Of a DNA stretch of 64,000 nucleotides, positions 41,145-49,883 are shown one piece after another. A model generated the notes under the pieces. The model ran no database searches. It saw only the letters and a list, made by a program, of their open reading frames with translations, and was not told the origin of the DNA. Numbering within the stretch: position 1 is the stretch's first letter; the number at the start of each line of letters is the position of its first letter. The DNA is taken from assembly GCF_030546755.1 (NCBI RefSeq), contig NZ_JAUOPE010000011.1:84211-148210 (forward strand), given 5' to 3'. The translations under genes were made by a program, and so were the position numbers. Source of the DNA: Colwellia sp. 1_MG-2023 (GTDB lineage: Bacteria; Pseudomonadota; Gammaproteobacteria; Enterobacterales; Alteromonadaceae).

Positions 41145-41855
41145 TTATATTTGCCCTTTTAAATAGGCTGTTCTTTCTGTTTTGGTAAATTTTTCAATTG
41201 CATAACGTAGCATAGTTCTTGGCATATTTTGGTAATGTTTTTGCAAAAAACTCTCTGCTACTTGTTTATCTTTATTACCTATTTCTCTTAGCATCCAACC
41301 AACAATTTTATGAATTAAATCATGTTTATCGTTGAGTAAAGTTATTGCCAATAACAAGGCATCCTCGAATTGATGGTTTTTTATAAAGGTATAAGTCGAC
41401 ATCATTGCTATGCGTCTTTCCCATAAGTTGTTAGAAAGGGCTAATTGATGCAATGTTGATTTGTTGCGATTAAGGTAGTATTTACCGAGAATTTTATGTG
41501 CCGAACTATCGACAATATCCCAATTATTAATGTATTGAGTATTTGCTAAGTAAGCTTTTACAATTTCAGCTTGCTGCGCTTGATCTTTCTTTGATTGTTC
41601 AAAAAGCTCAACAAACAACAACACTGCAAAAAGTCGTATTTCATGGTATTCACTTTTGAGCAAAGCTAACGCATCCTCAATAGTCGCGTGTTTGTATGCT
41701 TTTAGTGTTTGACGAAGAATAGGAATACGGATGCCAATGAATTTATCACCTTCTCCGTATTCTCCTTTGGCTGTTTTGAAAAAACGCTGAGAGTGTTGAG
41801 CAATTTCCGGATTTCCTGCGTTTAACAGCTGTGTCGTTATTTGCTCAACAAGCAT
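41145..41855 (-). CDS. DNA alkylation repair protein, AlkD-like HEAT repeats
   Basis: The 236-residue all-helical protein belongs to the AlkD family (PF08713), DNA glycosylases that release alkylated bases through HEAT-like repeats. The functional residues can be placed: NWDIVD (Trp and the catalytic-type Asp), LWERRIAM (Arg) and HKIVGWMLREIG (Trp). It is therefore likely a working DNA-binding enzyme. It is sandwiched between the GH3 gene (13-base gap) and the esterase gene (7-base gap), an unexpected place for a repair enzyme. Confidence 0.9.
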   Translation of the reverse strand: MLVEQITTQLLNAGNPEIAQHSQRFFKTAKGEYGEGDKFIGIRIPILRQTLKAYKHATIEDALALLKSEYHEIRLFAVLLFVELFEQSKKDQAQQAEIVKAYLANTQYINNWDIVDSSAHKILGKYYLNRNKSTLHQLALSNNLWERRIAMMSTYTFIKNHQFEDALLLAITLLNDKHDLIHKIVGWMLREIGNKDKQVAESFLQKHYQNMPRTMLRYAIEKFTKTERTAYLKGQI

Positions 41856-41868
41856 TTCCTAGCCTTTA

Positions 41869-44439
41869 TTAATGTTTCTGATAAGTAAATGTTTCCTTTA
41901 ACAGAATATTATCTGATGAAGTCCCCAGTTGCACTTCAAATTCTCCCGGCTCTGCTAACCAATCATTGTTATTGGTATCCCAAAAAGATAAATCTCTTTT
42001 AGTTAGCGTGATTGATATCTGTTTTGTTTCACCCGGTTGTAAGAACACTTTATCAAATCCTTTCAACTCTTTAGTGGGACGTTCAACACTTGCTGCCATA
42101 TCATGTAAATATAATTGAACCACTTCAGCGCCGGCCACTTTTCCTGTATTAGTGACGTTTGCCGTTACCTTAATGTTTTCGTCATTAGTGATAGTTTTAT
42201 TGGCAACTTGAATATCGCTTAAAGCAAAGCTTGTATAAGAAAGGCCATGTCCAAAGGCAAAAGTTGGCTTGATATTTTGTTGTTCAAACCAGCGATAACC
42301 GATAAAAACACCTTCGGTATAAAGTGATTCTTCCGCGTTATAGTCATTCAATGCAATAGGGGCGGTATGCGCTAATTTTTCAGGTAAGGTAATCGGCATT
42401 TTGCCACTTGGGTTTACTTCACCAAAAAGAATATCAGCAAAAGCGTGACCTGCTTCCATACCGCCATACCAACCCCAAACAATAGCATTGGCTTGTTCAG
42501 CCCATGGCATTTCTACCGCTGACCCAGCTACTAAAAATACTACTGTTTTTTCATTTGCTTGCAATAATTTGCCAATAATTTCATCTTGGCTATTGGGGAG
42601 TTTCATGTCGGGCCTGTCTATTGATTCCCGATCATCACCATGGCTTAAGCCTCCGAAATAAATCACTGCATCTGCCGCTTTTGCTGCTGCTAAGTATTCT
42701 GCTTCTTCGCTAAATAAATTGCCTGGGGCATCCCAGCCTAAAGTAAATGCAGCGTTACCATCATAATTAATTTCAAAGACATACTCTTGATCAGCATTTA
42801 ACTCAATATTGTGGCTTAATACGCGGCTATCTTTATTCGAAACGTTCAACACGGATTTGTCGTCTATGCCTAAGGTGAAATCACCGACAGCAGATAATTT
42901 TAATTGATGAACACCTGATTTTAGCGGCTTAATTGTCGCTTTCATCGTGATGTGCTCAACATTATTTTGCGCTTTTGAAGTAAATGTAGAATCAACAATC
43001 CAAGACTCAGACATAAGTTCTTGACGTGCTGCATCTTGATAATATGAAATATTCCAAGCCGGTGTACCTGTCCAATGGCGTGAAGCAACATAATCACTGG
43101 CAATAGGAGCTAATACACTGCTGCGGGCACGCATCACAGTAATGTTAACGTCTTCGCCTAGCTGTTCTTTTAAGCCTGCGAGTGGAGTAATTTCATAAAG
43201 TGATTTCACTTCAGATGAGCCACCACCTGTGCCATGTTTTTTGTCTGCATTTGGTCCCAACACCAAAATATTCTTTATGGCTTTTTGATCAAGTGGTAAA
43301 ACGCTTTTCGCGCCAACGATTTCATTTTTAAGTAAAACTACACCTTCAGCGGCAATTTTTCGTGCGGCTTGTTGATGCGCTTTCGTGTTGCGTTGGCCAG
43401 GCAAGCGCTTGTCGTCGTACATACCAATGCTATATTGCACGCGTAAAATGCGACGTACTTTATCGTCTAATACTGATTCAGGTATGTTACCCGCTTTAAT
43501 TTCTTTCAATAAGGGTTGGGCAAGAAAATATTCATCATAGGTAGGAACATCAGTGCCCATTTCTAGATCTAGACCATGCATCGCGGCATCGCGGGTATTA
43601 ATATCCACATTCCAATCGGTTAATAACACCCCTTTAAAACCCCATTCACCTTTGAGGATATCCATTACTAAATGCTTACTTTGATTAGCATTAGTACCGT
43701 AATATTCATTGTAGGCACCCATCATTCCTAGCACATTCGCTTCTTTCACCGCAGCTTCAAAGGCAGGTAAATACACTTCGCGCAAAGTACGTTCATCGGG
43801 TTTTGCGTTAACACCTGTGCGATTTAATTCTTGCGTATTTAACGCATAATGTTTGATTGTAGCAGCGACATCATTTTCTTGAATGGCTTTAATTTGAGGC
43901 ACGACAAGTTTTGCGGCGAGGATAGGGTCTTCACCCATGTATTCAAAATTACGGCCATATAAAGGTAAGCGAGCTAAGTTAACCCCAGGGCCTAAAATAA
44001 AATCTTTTTTACGGTCTCGCGCTTCAGCGCCTAATACTTTGCCATGTAAAATCGCCATCTCTTTATCCCAACTAGCGGCAACTGATGTTAAATGAGGTAA
44101 GTAGGTTGAGTGATCATCAGTCCAACCGGCAGATGCCCAGTCGTGTCGATTGATTTGATGGCGAACACCGTGCGGCCCATCTGAAAGCCACATTTCTGGA
44201 ATACCTACACGGTCAATAGCATTGATATGAAACTTGCCACTGGCATGTACTAATGACACTTTTTCTTCCAAGGTTAACTGAGCGAGCATTGCTTCAACAT
44301 TGGTTTCTACTGTCGCTTGACGAGTCACTTGAGGTTTTTTTGCAGATGCCGTTTCATGTGTATTGTTACTTGCTTTTGAGCAGGCAAAAAGTCCCACAAG
44401 AGAAATTACATAGCAACACTGTTTTAGATATTTTGTCAT
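41869..44439 (-). CDS. GH3 family beta-glucosidase lipoprotein with PA14 insert
   Basis: The 856-residue lipoprotein (YVISLVGLFACSK) has the GH3 TIM barrel with nucleophile Asp275 in VLLTDWNVD, and KHYALN and EYMGEDP substrate-binding motifs. The second alpha/beta domain is interrupted at about residues 455-600 by a PA14-like beta insert. A fibronectin-III-like domain (about 745-850) ends the protein. It should release glucose or related sugars from the ends of beta-linked oligosaccharides in the periplasm. It is the first gene of the operon, preceded by an AGGT ribosome-binding site and, 38 bases upstream, by a LacI-type palindrome. Confidence 0.93.
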   Translation of the reverse strand: MTKYLKQCCYVISLVGLFACSKASNNTHETASAKKPQVTRQATVETNVEAMLAQLTLEEKVSLVHASGKFHINAIDRVGIPEMWLSDGPHGVRHQINRHDWASAGWTDDHSTYLPHLTSVAASWDKEMAILHGKVLGAEARDRKKDFILGPGVNLARLPLYGRNFEYMGEDPILAAKLVVPQIKAIQENDVAATIKHYALNTQELNRTGVNAKPDERTLREVYLPAFEAAVKEANVLGMMGAYNEYYGTNANQSKHLVMDILKGEWGFKGVLLTDWNVDINTRDAAMHGLDLEMGTDVPTYDEYFLAQPLLKEIKAGNIPESVLDDKVRRILRVQYSIGMYDDKRLPGQRNTKAHQQAARKIAAEGVVLLKNEIVGAKSVLPLDQKAIKNILVLGPNADKKHGTGGGSSEVKSLYEITPLAGLKEQLGEDVNITVMRARSSVLAPIASDYVASRHWTGTPAWNISYYQDAARQELMSESWIVDSTFTSKAQNNVEHITMKATIKPLKSGVHQLKLSAVGDFTLGIDDKSVLNVSNKDSRVLSHNIELNADQEYVFEINYDGNAAFTLGWDAPGNLFSEEAEYLAAAKAADAVIYFGGLSHGDDRESIDRPDMKLPNSQDEIIGKLLQANEKTVVFLVAGSAVEMPWAEQANAIVWGWYGGMEAGHAFADILFGEVNPSGKMPITLPEKLAHTAPIALNDYNAEESLYTEGVFIGYRWFEQQNIKPTFAFGHGLSYTSFALSDIQVANKTITNDENIKVTANVTNTGKVAGAEVVQLYLHDMAASVERPTKELKGFDKVFLQPGETKQISITLTKRDLSFWDTNNNDWLAEPGEFEVQLGTSSDNILLKETFTYQKH

Positions 44440-44476
44440 TGTTATACCTGATTTGTTTTAATAATTAACACGCCAA

Positions 44477-44490
44477 TGAAAGCGCTTACA
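44477..44490. promoter_or_regulatory. LacI-type operator upstream of the GH3 gene
   Basis: TGAAAGCGCTTACA has an AAGCGCTT palindromic core and fits TGWAANCGNTNWCA fully. It lies just before the GH3 start, where bound repressor would block transcription. Confidence 0.6.
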
Positions 44491-44663
44491 TTTATTATAT
44501 GTAAGAATAATAAATATAGCAAAACCTAGCTTACTAATTTATCTGCTTACGAATAAGTTTTCGTTCAACTTCATCAAAGATCCGAAAATTAAACGTTTAA
44601 AAGTTAATATCACTACATAAATAGTAATTTAACTACATTTTCGGTTGTTATAACTGCGTTTAC

Positions 44664-44692
44664 TTGTTTAAATACATTATTTGTTGTAATAA
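44664..44692 (+). promoter_or_regulatory. Sigma-70-like promoter for the 51-codon gene
   Basis: TTGTTT at 44664-44669 and TAATAA at 44687-44692 are separated by 17 bases and lie 33 bases before the start codon. Confidence 0.5.
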
Positions 44693-44725
44693 TACGACAT
44701 ACAGTAAATAAATAGGTGAACGTAT

Positions 44726-44881
44726 ATGACTGATGTAAACCAACAATCAACCGAATTTAATCGCAATGCGTTAAATCAAAATGAATTAACTGAATTTGAC
44801 TATGATAATTCAGATTTACCTCGCGATTTTGATATTCGTATTGAAAAAGCAGAACAACGTGAAGTATTCGATATTACTTAA
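44726..44881 (+). CDS. Small acidic protein of 51 residues, function unknown
   Basis: This ORF is supported by an AGGTGAA ribosome-binding site eight bases before the ATG and by a promoter-like pair upstream. The product starts MTDVNQQSTEFNRNALNQNE and ends EQREVFDIT. It is hydrophilic, rich in Asp/Glu/Asn/Gln and has no signal peptide or membrane segment. It lies on the plus strand between the minus-strand GH3 and halogenase-like genes. I recognise no homolog. It could be a regulatory or accessory small protein. Confidence 0.55.
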   Translation: MTDVNQQSTEFNRNALNQNELTEFDYDNSDLPRDFDIRIEKAEQREVFDIT

Positions 44882-44933
44882 TACTTATAGCGACTGCTCT
44901 CTGTATAAAGCCAAGGCATTTGCGTTATTCAAT

Positions 44934-46448
44934 CTACGCTTGACAGTTTTTTGCAATAAAGTCTTTTTGTAACGGCATTGTCTCAGCCGACTTATCTATC
45001 ACTGATTTGATATGATCTAATCGGCGTTGAATTTCATGTTCGTCCATAACATCAACCAGTGGATGATAGCCTTGTGGTTGCAAGCCTTGGCCATGCATAA
45101 CCGCAAGCCATGATGTTTCATTAAACAACTCAACATTCTCTCGGTAAATTCTGCCATTGGATTGATATAAATCTATTTTCGCCTGTAAGCGGTCGGAAAC
45201 TTTCATATCTCGGCAAAATCGCCAAAACTCTGAATCGTCTCGATCAGTCACTTTATAGTGCAAGACAATAAAATCTTTAATGTATTCGAGCTCAATTTTT
45301 GACTGCTGGTTATAGGTATCGATATCAATTTGATCAAAACCGTTGTGCGGAAACAAGCCCATAAATTTAGCAATCGCACTTTGGATCAAATGAAGGCCAG
45401 TAGATTCTAAAGGTTCAACAAAACCAGCAGATAAACCTATTGCGATACAGTTTTTATTCCAGCCTTGTTTACGCATACCGGTTTTCCATCGTAAAAAGTT
45501 TGGTTTGGATAAGGGTTCATTTTCCATTTGTTCGGTCAATATTTTAACCGCTTCATCATCACTTAGATATTTACTTGAATACACATAACCATTGCCGATG
45601 CGATGTTGTAAAGGAATGCGCCATGTCCAACCAACTTTTTGGGCGGTGGACTGTGTAAAAGGTTTTAAATTTTCTGGTTCTTTTGCCATACAAGGCATAG
45701 CAACGGCGCTATCACAAGGTAGTTCATCACTCCAATCGATAAACCCCGTTTTTAGGGCGCCTTCAATTAACAAGCCTTTGAAACCGGTGCAGTCAATGAA
45801 TAAATCCCCTTCAATTCTCTCACCACTTTCTAGTTTGATTGAATCGATAAAGCCGTCGCTATTGCGTAATAACACATCTACGACTTTTCCTTCTTGGCGT
45901 TTCACGCCACGCTCGGTTGAATAATCACGTAAATAGTCGGCGTACAAAGTTGCGTCAAAATGAAAGGCATAGTTAATTTCTGAAAGAGGAGAATTCCCCA
46001 TATTTTGCGGTCGCATAAAACGACCTTGTCTGGCTGCTACTGCAGCAAGAGAATATGCTTCGAGATCTGGTACTGTTCCTTGTTGATGCATTTTTAGCCA
46101 ATAGTGATGAAATTGTATTGCGTCCATACCTTTGCCATGATCGCCAAAAGGGTGCATATACCCACCACCATTTTTGGTCCAATCAATAAATTCGATACCT
46201 AACTTAAATGTCCCTTTGGTTTTCTTAATAAAGTCATTTTCATCTATGCCTAAAATTCGATTAAATAATGAAATTTGTGGAATAGTTGCTTCGCCTACAG
46301 ATACAGTACCAATGGCGTCAGACTCGATTAATTGTATCTGGCAGTAATCTTTTCCTAATACTTTGGCCAGTGTTGCCGCGGTCATCCAACCGGCAGTACC
46401 ACCACCGACGATCACTATTTTTTTTAAGTTGTTATTTTTTGCCGACAT
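44934..46448 (-). CDS. Tryptophan-halogenase-like flavoprotein
   Basis: The protein has about 504 residues. It shows the FAD-binding GGGTAGWM motif, VSVGEATIPQI, the halogenase-type lysine (TFKLGIEF), GWTWRIPL (the WxWxIP motif) and FVEPLESTGLHLI. These match the PrnA family. Members next to TonB receptors in marine gammaproteobacteria are common, and their substrate is generally unproven. Here it directly follows the TonB receptor gene in transcription order (gap of about 140 bases), so a role tied to that locus is more likely than antibiotic synthesis. I chose the ATG at 46448; an ORF from 46496 adds 16 unrelated residues. Confidence 0.87.
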   Translation of the reverse strand: MSAKNNNLKKIVIVGGGTAGWMTAATLAKVLGKDYCQIQLIESDAIGTVSVGEATIPQISLFNRILGIDENDFIKKTKGTFKLGIEFIDWTKNGGGYMHPFGDHGKGMDAIQFHHYWLKMHQQGTVPDLEAYSLAAVAARQGRFMRPQNMGNSPLSEINYAFHFDATLYADYLRDYSTERGVKRQEGKVVDVLLRNSDGFIDSIKLESGERIEGDLFIDCTGFKGLLIEGALKTGFIDWSDELPCDSAVAMPCMAKEPENLKPFTQSTAQKVGWTWRIPLQHRIGNGYVYSSKYLSDDEAVKILTEQMENEPLSKPNFLRWKTGMRKQGWNKNCIAIGLSAGFVEPLESTGLHLIQSAIAKFMGLFPHNGFDQIDIDTYNQQSKIELEYIKDFIVLHYKVTDRDDSEFWRFCRDMKVSDRLQAKIDLYQSNGRIYRENVELFNETSWLAVMHGQGLQPQGYHPLVDVMDEHEIQRRLDHIKSVIDKSAETMPLQKDFIAKNCQA

Positions 46449-46586
46449 AAGCATTCCAAAATTATTTGATGTAAAGGTGCTAACACTCAATAACATAAAG
46501 TAAAAAGCCGATACTCAATAATGAATACCGACTTTCACTAATACGATTATGTATGAGGGAAGTTACATTAATCGTATAATCTCACC

Positions 46587-49500
46587 TTAAAATGTGCCAC
46601 GAACTACGAAACTGTAGCGTCGGTCGTTAGTAAACCAAGAGCGTGTTTTTTTATCGCCCGCTTGGTTTATTTGCATCATCGTTTCGGTAATATTGTTATT
46701 TAAGTTAGTGCCTTGAATACCGATTTTCCAGTTTTCAGTAACATCCCAAAATAACGATGCATCAAGTTGCCCATTCGCTTGGTTGTAAATAGGTAATGTA
46801 GTAATTACGTCACGCGTAGTCAGTAAATACTCTGAACGCCAGTTATAAGCAATGCGCCCTGATAAACCATCTTTTTCATATAATAAGGCGGCATTGGCAT
46901 TTTTCTCCGATAAACCTTCAAGCGGCAAATCATCAAAAGCAAAATCAGCTGACTCACTACTATCAGGATTAGAATCACTTAACCCCGCATTTGGTGAGCC
47001 ATCTTCATTAATGTGCGTGTAGTTTAACTGAACACCTAAACCAGATAATGCGCCAGGTAAAGTATCAAAGAACTGCTGATAAGCAATTTCGTAGCCTTTA
47101 ATCGTACCTTTATCACCGTTTGTTGCGCCAGATACTTGAACGGTTTGAGTTGCACCATTGTTCGTATAATCTCGTTCAGTAACGCCATTGATGAAGTAAT
47201 TACTTAAATCTTTATAAAAGAGTGAAAAAGTTAAAGACCCTGCCTCAGCAAAGTACCACTCTAATGATAAATCGTAATTATATGACTCCATTGGTTTTAA
47301 ATAAGGATTGCCCGAATTTGCCGTATAACGATCATAAGCCATAGAAATAATTTCAGGTTGACCTGTTACAGGATTAATATCATTACCAAAAGTAATCACG
47401 TTATCCTCTCCGCTGATATCAACATAATTACGTAAATTTCCTAACGAAGGCAAAGCAATGGCTTCAGAAAAACCAAAGCGGAATAATAGCTCATCACTTA
47501 AGTTTAATTTGAAATTCACGCTTGGGAGTATGTTGGTATATTCACTTGACGCAACTAGGCTTTCAGAGCCAGCATTACCGAAGGCTTTTTGGTCTGCAAC
47601 GCGGTAGAAATCACCATCAATAGTAACGGTGCCATCGCCATTATCAACTGGATCTTCTGGCACGTTGTCCGGGTAAATAATAAAACCCGCAGTATCGTTT
47701 TCTAACTTCACATAACGTAAACCAACATTAGCACTGTAGTCTAAACCGTCGATATCACCTTCGAAATCGAATCTGACGTATGCTGCGGTACTGGTTTCTT
47801 TCGTATCGTTAATTTCATTGGGAATAAAATCTCCCGTGGTATCGCCTCGATCCGCTAACGGGTTCCAACCCCAATCAACCGCTTTGGCATTCGCTAATGA
47901 TGCATTTAAGTTACGATAATCACGTGCTAAATCCATTGATGGGAAGATAAAAGCATTGCCGCCCTCCATTGACAATACGCCACCCCGGGCAAAATTATCA
48001 AAGCTGACCGTTTCATGAGGTACATCGGTATCTGAATACCAAATATTGCCTCCGGCCCACGCTTCCGACAATACACCCCAGTTATAATCTGATTGTCGAG
48101 TGGTTTGCTCTCGATCAGAATAACGCACACCAAATTGCACAGACTTAATAATGCCTTCATCAAAGGTATATTCTGCATCTAATTGCGTGGCAAACTCTTC
48201 ACCTTCATTATCTGAAACATGGTCCATCGCGCTTCTGAAAAAGTGCTTGGTTGGATCCGTAAATGGGTTAGCTGAAGTATCACTACCTTCGCCATCATAA
48301 CCTGGATGATATAAGGTTATATCTGCAACACCACTACCGGTAAGATCCATGCCGACTACAGCCCGGGTAGCACCCATAACAGAAACATCTTCAATTTCCA
48401 TCGTTGAGTCAACATATTGCACATCAAAGTTAAATGCCCAAGAATCATTTGGCGTAAATTTCGCGTTAAAGCTGTAGTCATTTACGATTGATTCTTCAAT
48501 GCGAGAACGCGACTGCATAGTATGTTGCATGCCGTAACGTTGAGGGTTGCCATCACCACGCCATCCTGCTTCTGAAGTAATAACGCCGCTTTCAAAATAA
48601 CCATTTTCATCAAATTCAAATTCAGTACCTGCAACGGGCAGCATATTTGAATGTGAATCAGCGTCATCCATTTCCATGACGCTTTCACCCCAAGAAAGGC
48701 CGGCTTCAGAGCGAATATATTCACCTGTTAATAAAATGGTTTTATCGGTATTTTCCCACTGTAAAGATGTCGCAAAACCTTCACGAGTACGATCATCTAA
48801 CTTTTTACTTAAACGAGTGGAGCGTGGAATATATTTTGAATTATCCCAGCTTTGCATTTCATATAGTCCAACTTGAACACCATTAGACTCAACTTTCATT
48901 TCAGAATTAGAATAGTTAACTAAAAAACCTAAACGTCCTGAGTCGAGTTGCCAAATATCGCTAAATAACGCAGAAAAAGTTGGTGAGGTTTGTTCACGTA
49001 AATCGGTGTAGGTGGCATCGGCACTAAAAGCAAAAACTCGTCCATCGGCATCAAATGCTTTACGGGTATTGAGATTAACGGTACCGGCAATTCCTCCTTC
49101 AATCATATCGGCAGTTTGGTTTTTAAATATTTCAACCGACCCCATGAGCTCAGGGGAAACATCTTCAAAGCTTAAGCCTCGGCCTGAGTCAGCTGAAAAA
49201 GTATCTCTGCCATTAAATTCACTACGTACATGGGTTAAACCACGAACAACAACACCGCCGCCTTCAACACCAAAATGGTCTGGATCATCAGCAGCTGCGA
49301 AGCGTTCAATGGCTACCCCTGGCATTCTTGAAATCGCTTCAAGCACACTTCTGTCGGGTAACGATCCCATATCTTCAGCGGAAATAGCATCTAATACGGT
49401 ATCTGCTTCCATTTTCATATTTTGCGCTGAAATTAAATTGCCACGTTGGCCTTTAACTTCAATAACTTCGATATCTTCTTGTTTTATCTGTTCTTCAGCG

Positions 49501-49610
49501 TGAACGGCTGTTGATGAAAGGCCAACAATTGCAGAGGCGATCAAAGAATATTTGAAGACACTTCCTTTATTGTGGCGATTTGAATTTTGTCGTTGAGAAT
49601 GATTTCTCAT
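46587..49610 (-). CDS. TonB-dependent receptor, probably for oligosaccharides
   Basis: The 1007-residue protein has a signal peptide (SLIASAIVGLSSTAVHAE), a TonB box-like IEVIEVKG and a plug domain (about 60-190: LEAISRMPGVAIERF, GGVVVRGL, VEIFKNQTADMIEGGIAGT). A large beta barrel follows, ending RYSFVVRGTF with the terminal aromatic residue. It belongs to the large carbohydrate-type receptors of Alteromonadales. It should import oligosaccharides across the outer membrane. It is the first gene of the pair with the halogenase-like gene, and its upstream region contains two inverted repeats and an AGCGCT core. Confidence 0.93.
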   Translation of the reverse strand: MRNHSQRQNSNRHNKGSVFKYSLIASAIVGLSSTAVHAEEQIKQEDIEVIEVKGQRGNLISAQNMKMEADTVLDAISAEDMGSLPDRSVLEAISRMPGVAIERFAAADDPDHFGVEGGGVVVRGLTHVRSEFNGRDTFSADSGRGLSFEDVSPELMGSVEIFKNQTADMIEGGIAGTVNLNTRKAFDADGRVFAFSADATYTDLREQTSPTFSALFSDIWQLDSGRLGFLVNYSNSEMKVESNGVQVGLYEMQSWDNSKYIPRSTRLSKKLDDRTREGFATSLQWENTDKTILLTGEYIRSEAGLSWGESVMEMDDADSHSNMLPVAGTEFEFDENGYFESGVITSEAGWRGDGNPQRYGMQHTMQSRSRIEESIVNDYSFNAKFTPNDSWAFNFDVQYVDSTMEIEDVSVMGATRAVVGMDLTGSGVADITLYHPGYDGEGSDTSANPFTDPTKHFFRSAMDHVSDNEGEEFATQLDAEYTFDEGIIKSVQFGVRYSDREQTTRQSDYNWGVLSEAWAGGNIWYSDTDVPHETVSFDNFARGGVLSMEGGNAFIFPSMDLARDYRNLNASLANAKAVDWGWNPLADRGDTTGDFIPNEINDTKETSTAAYVRFDFEGDIDGLDYSANVGLRYVKLENDTAGFIIYPDNVPEDPVDNGDGTVTIDGDFYRVADQKAFGNAGSESLVASSEYTNILPSVNFKLNLSDELLFRFGFSEAIALPSLGNLRNYVDISGEDNVITFGNDINPVTGQPEIISMAYDRYTANSGNPYLKPMESYNYDLSLEWYFAEAGSLTFSLFYKDLSNYFINGVTERDYTNNGATQTVQVSGATNGDKGTIKGYEIAYQQFFDTLPGALSGLGVQLNYTHINEDGSPNAGLSDSNPDSSESADFAFDDLPLEGLSEKNANAALLYEKDGLSGRIAYNWRSEYLLTTRDVITTLPIYNQANGQLDASLFWDVTENWKIGIQGTNLNNNITETMMQINQAGDKKTRSWFTNDRRYSFVVRGTF

Positions 49611-49690
49611 GGTGCGAACTCCCCAAATGTTAATGCAGCGTTATAGCGCTTGCTTATATTTTTTTGTTTTCAGGGTCTACGTTAAAGTGA

Positions 49691-49743
49691 TGAACGGCAA
49701 GAGTCGTTCAAAGAAAATGAATTTAAGGAGTTTGAACGTTCAA
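49691..49743. promoter_or_regulatory. Two inverted repeats upstream of the TonB receptor gene
   Basis: TGAACG (49691-49696) pairs with CGTTCA (49705-49710). TTGAACGTTCAA at 49732-49743 is a perfect 12-base palindrome. Both share the TGAACG half-site, so one regulator could bind twice. A separate AGCGCT core lies at 49645-49650. Confidence 0.45.
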
Positions 49744-49824
49744 CTTTAAACAATACGTATAAATATACGCTTGTAATTGATGATGTTCAGTTTTTAACTG
49801 ATTGAAATATAGTAGGAAATAAAA

Positions 49825-49851
49825 AACGCTATCAATAAAATTAATAGCGTT
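49825..49851 (-). terminator. Rho-independent terminator of the glutamate mutase operon
   Basis: AACGCTAT at 49825-49832 pairs with ATAGCGTT at 49844-49851. On the minus strand the stem is followed by a run of T. Confidence 0.78.
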
Positions 49852-49883
49852 ATTTATTAGATGATAAATATCGAAAAGTTGAT

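Noticed and set aside
44934..46448. Halogenated natural-product cluster around the tryptophan-halogenase-like gene
   Set aside because: No tryptophan biosynthesis, NRPS/PKS or flavin reductase gene lies nearby; the neighbours are a TonB receptor and glycosidases.
46497..46586. Terminator between the TonB receptor and halogenase-like genes
   Set aside because: The apparent repeat (GCCGATA ... ATACCGAC) is a mirror-type match and not a pairable stem.
49012..49503. A 163-codon ORF on the plus strand inside the TonB receptor gene
   Set aside because: It lies antisense to a strongly supported receptor gene, its product has no family features, and it has no clear ribosome-binding site.
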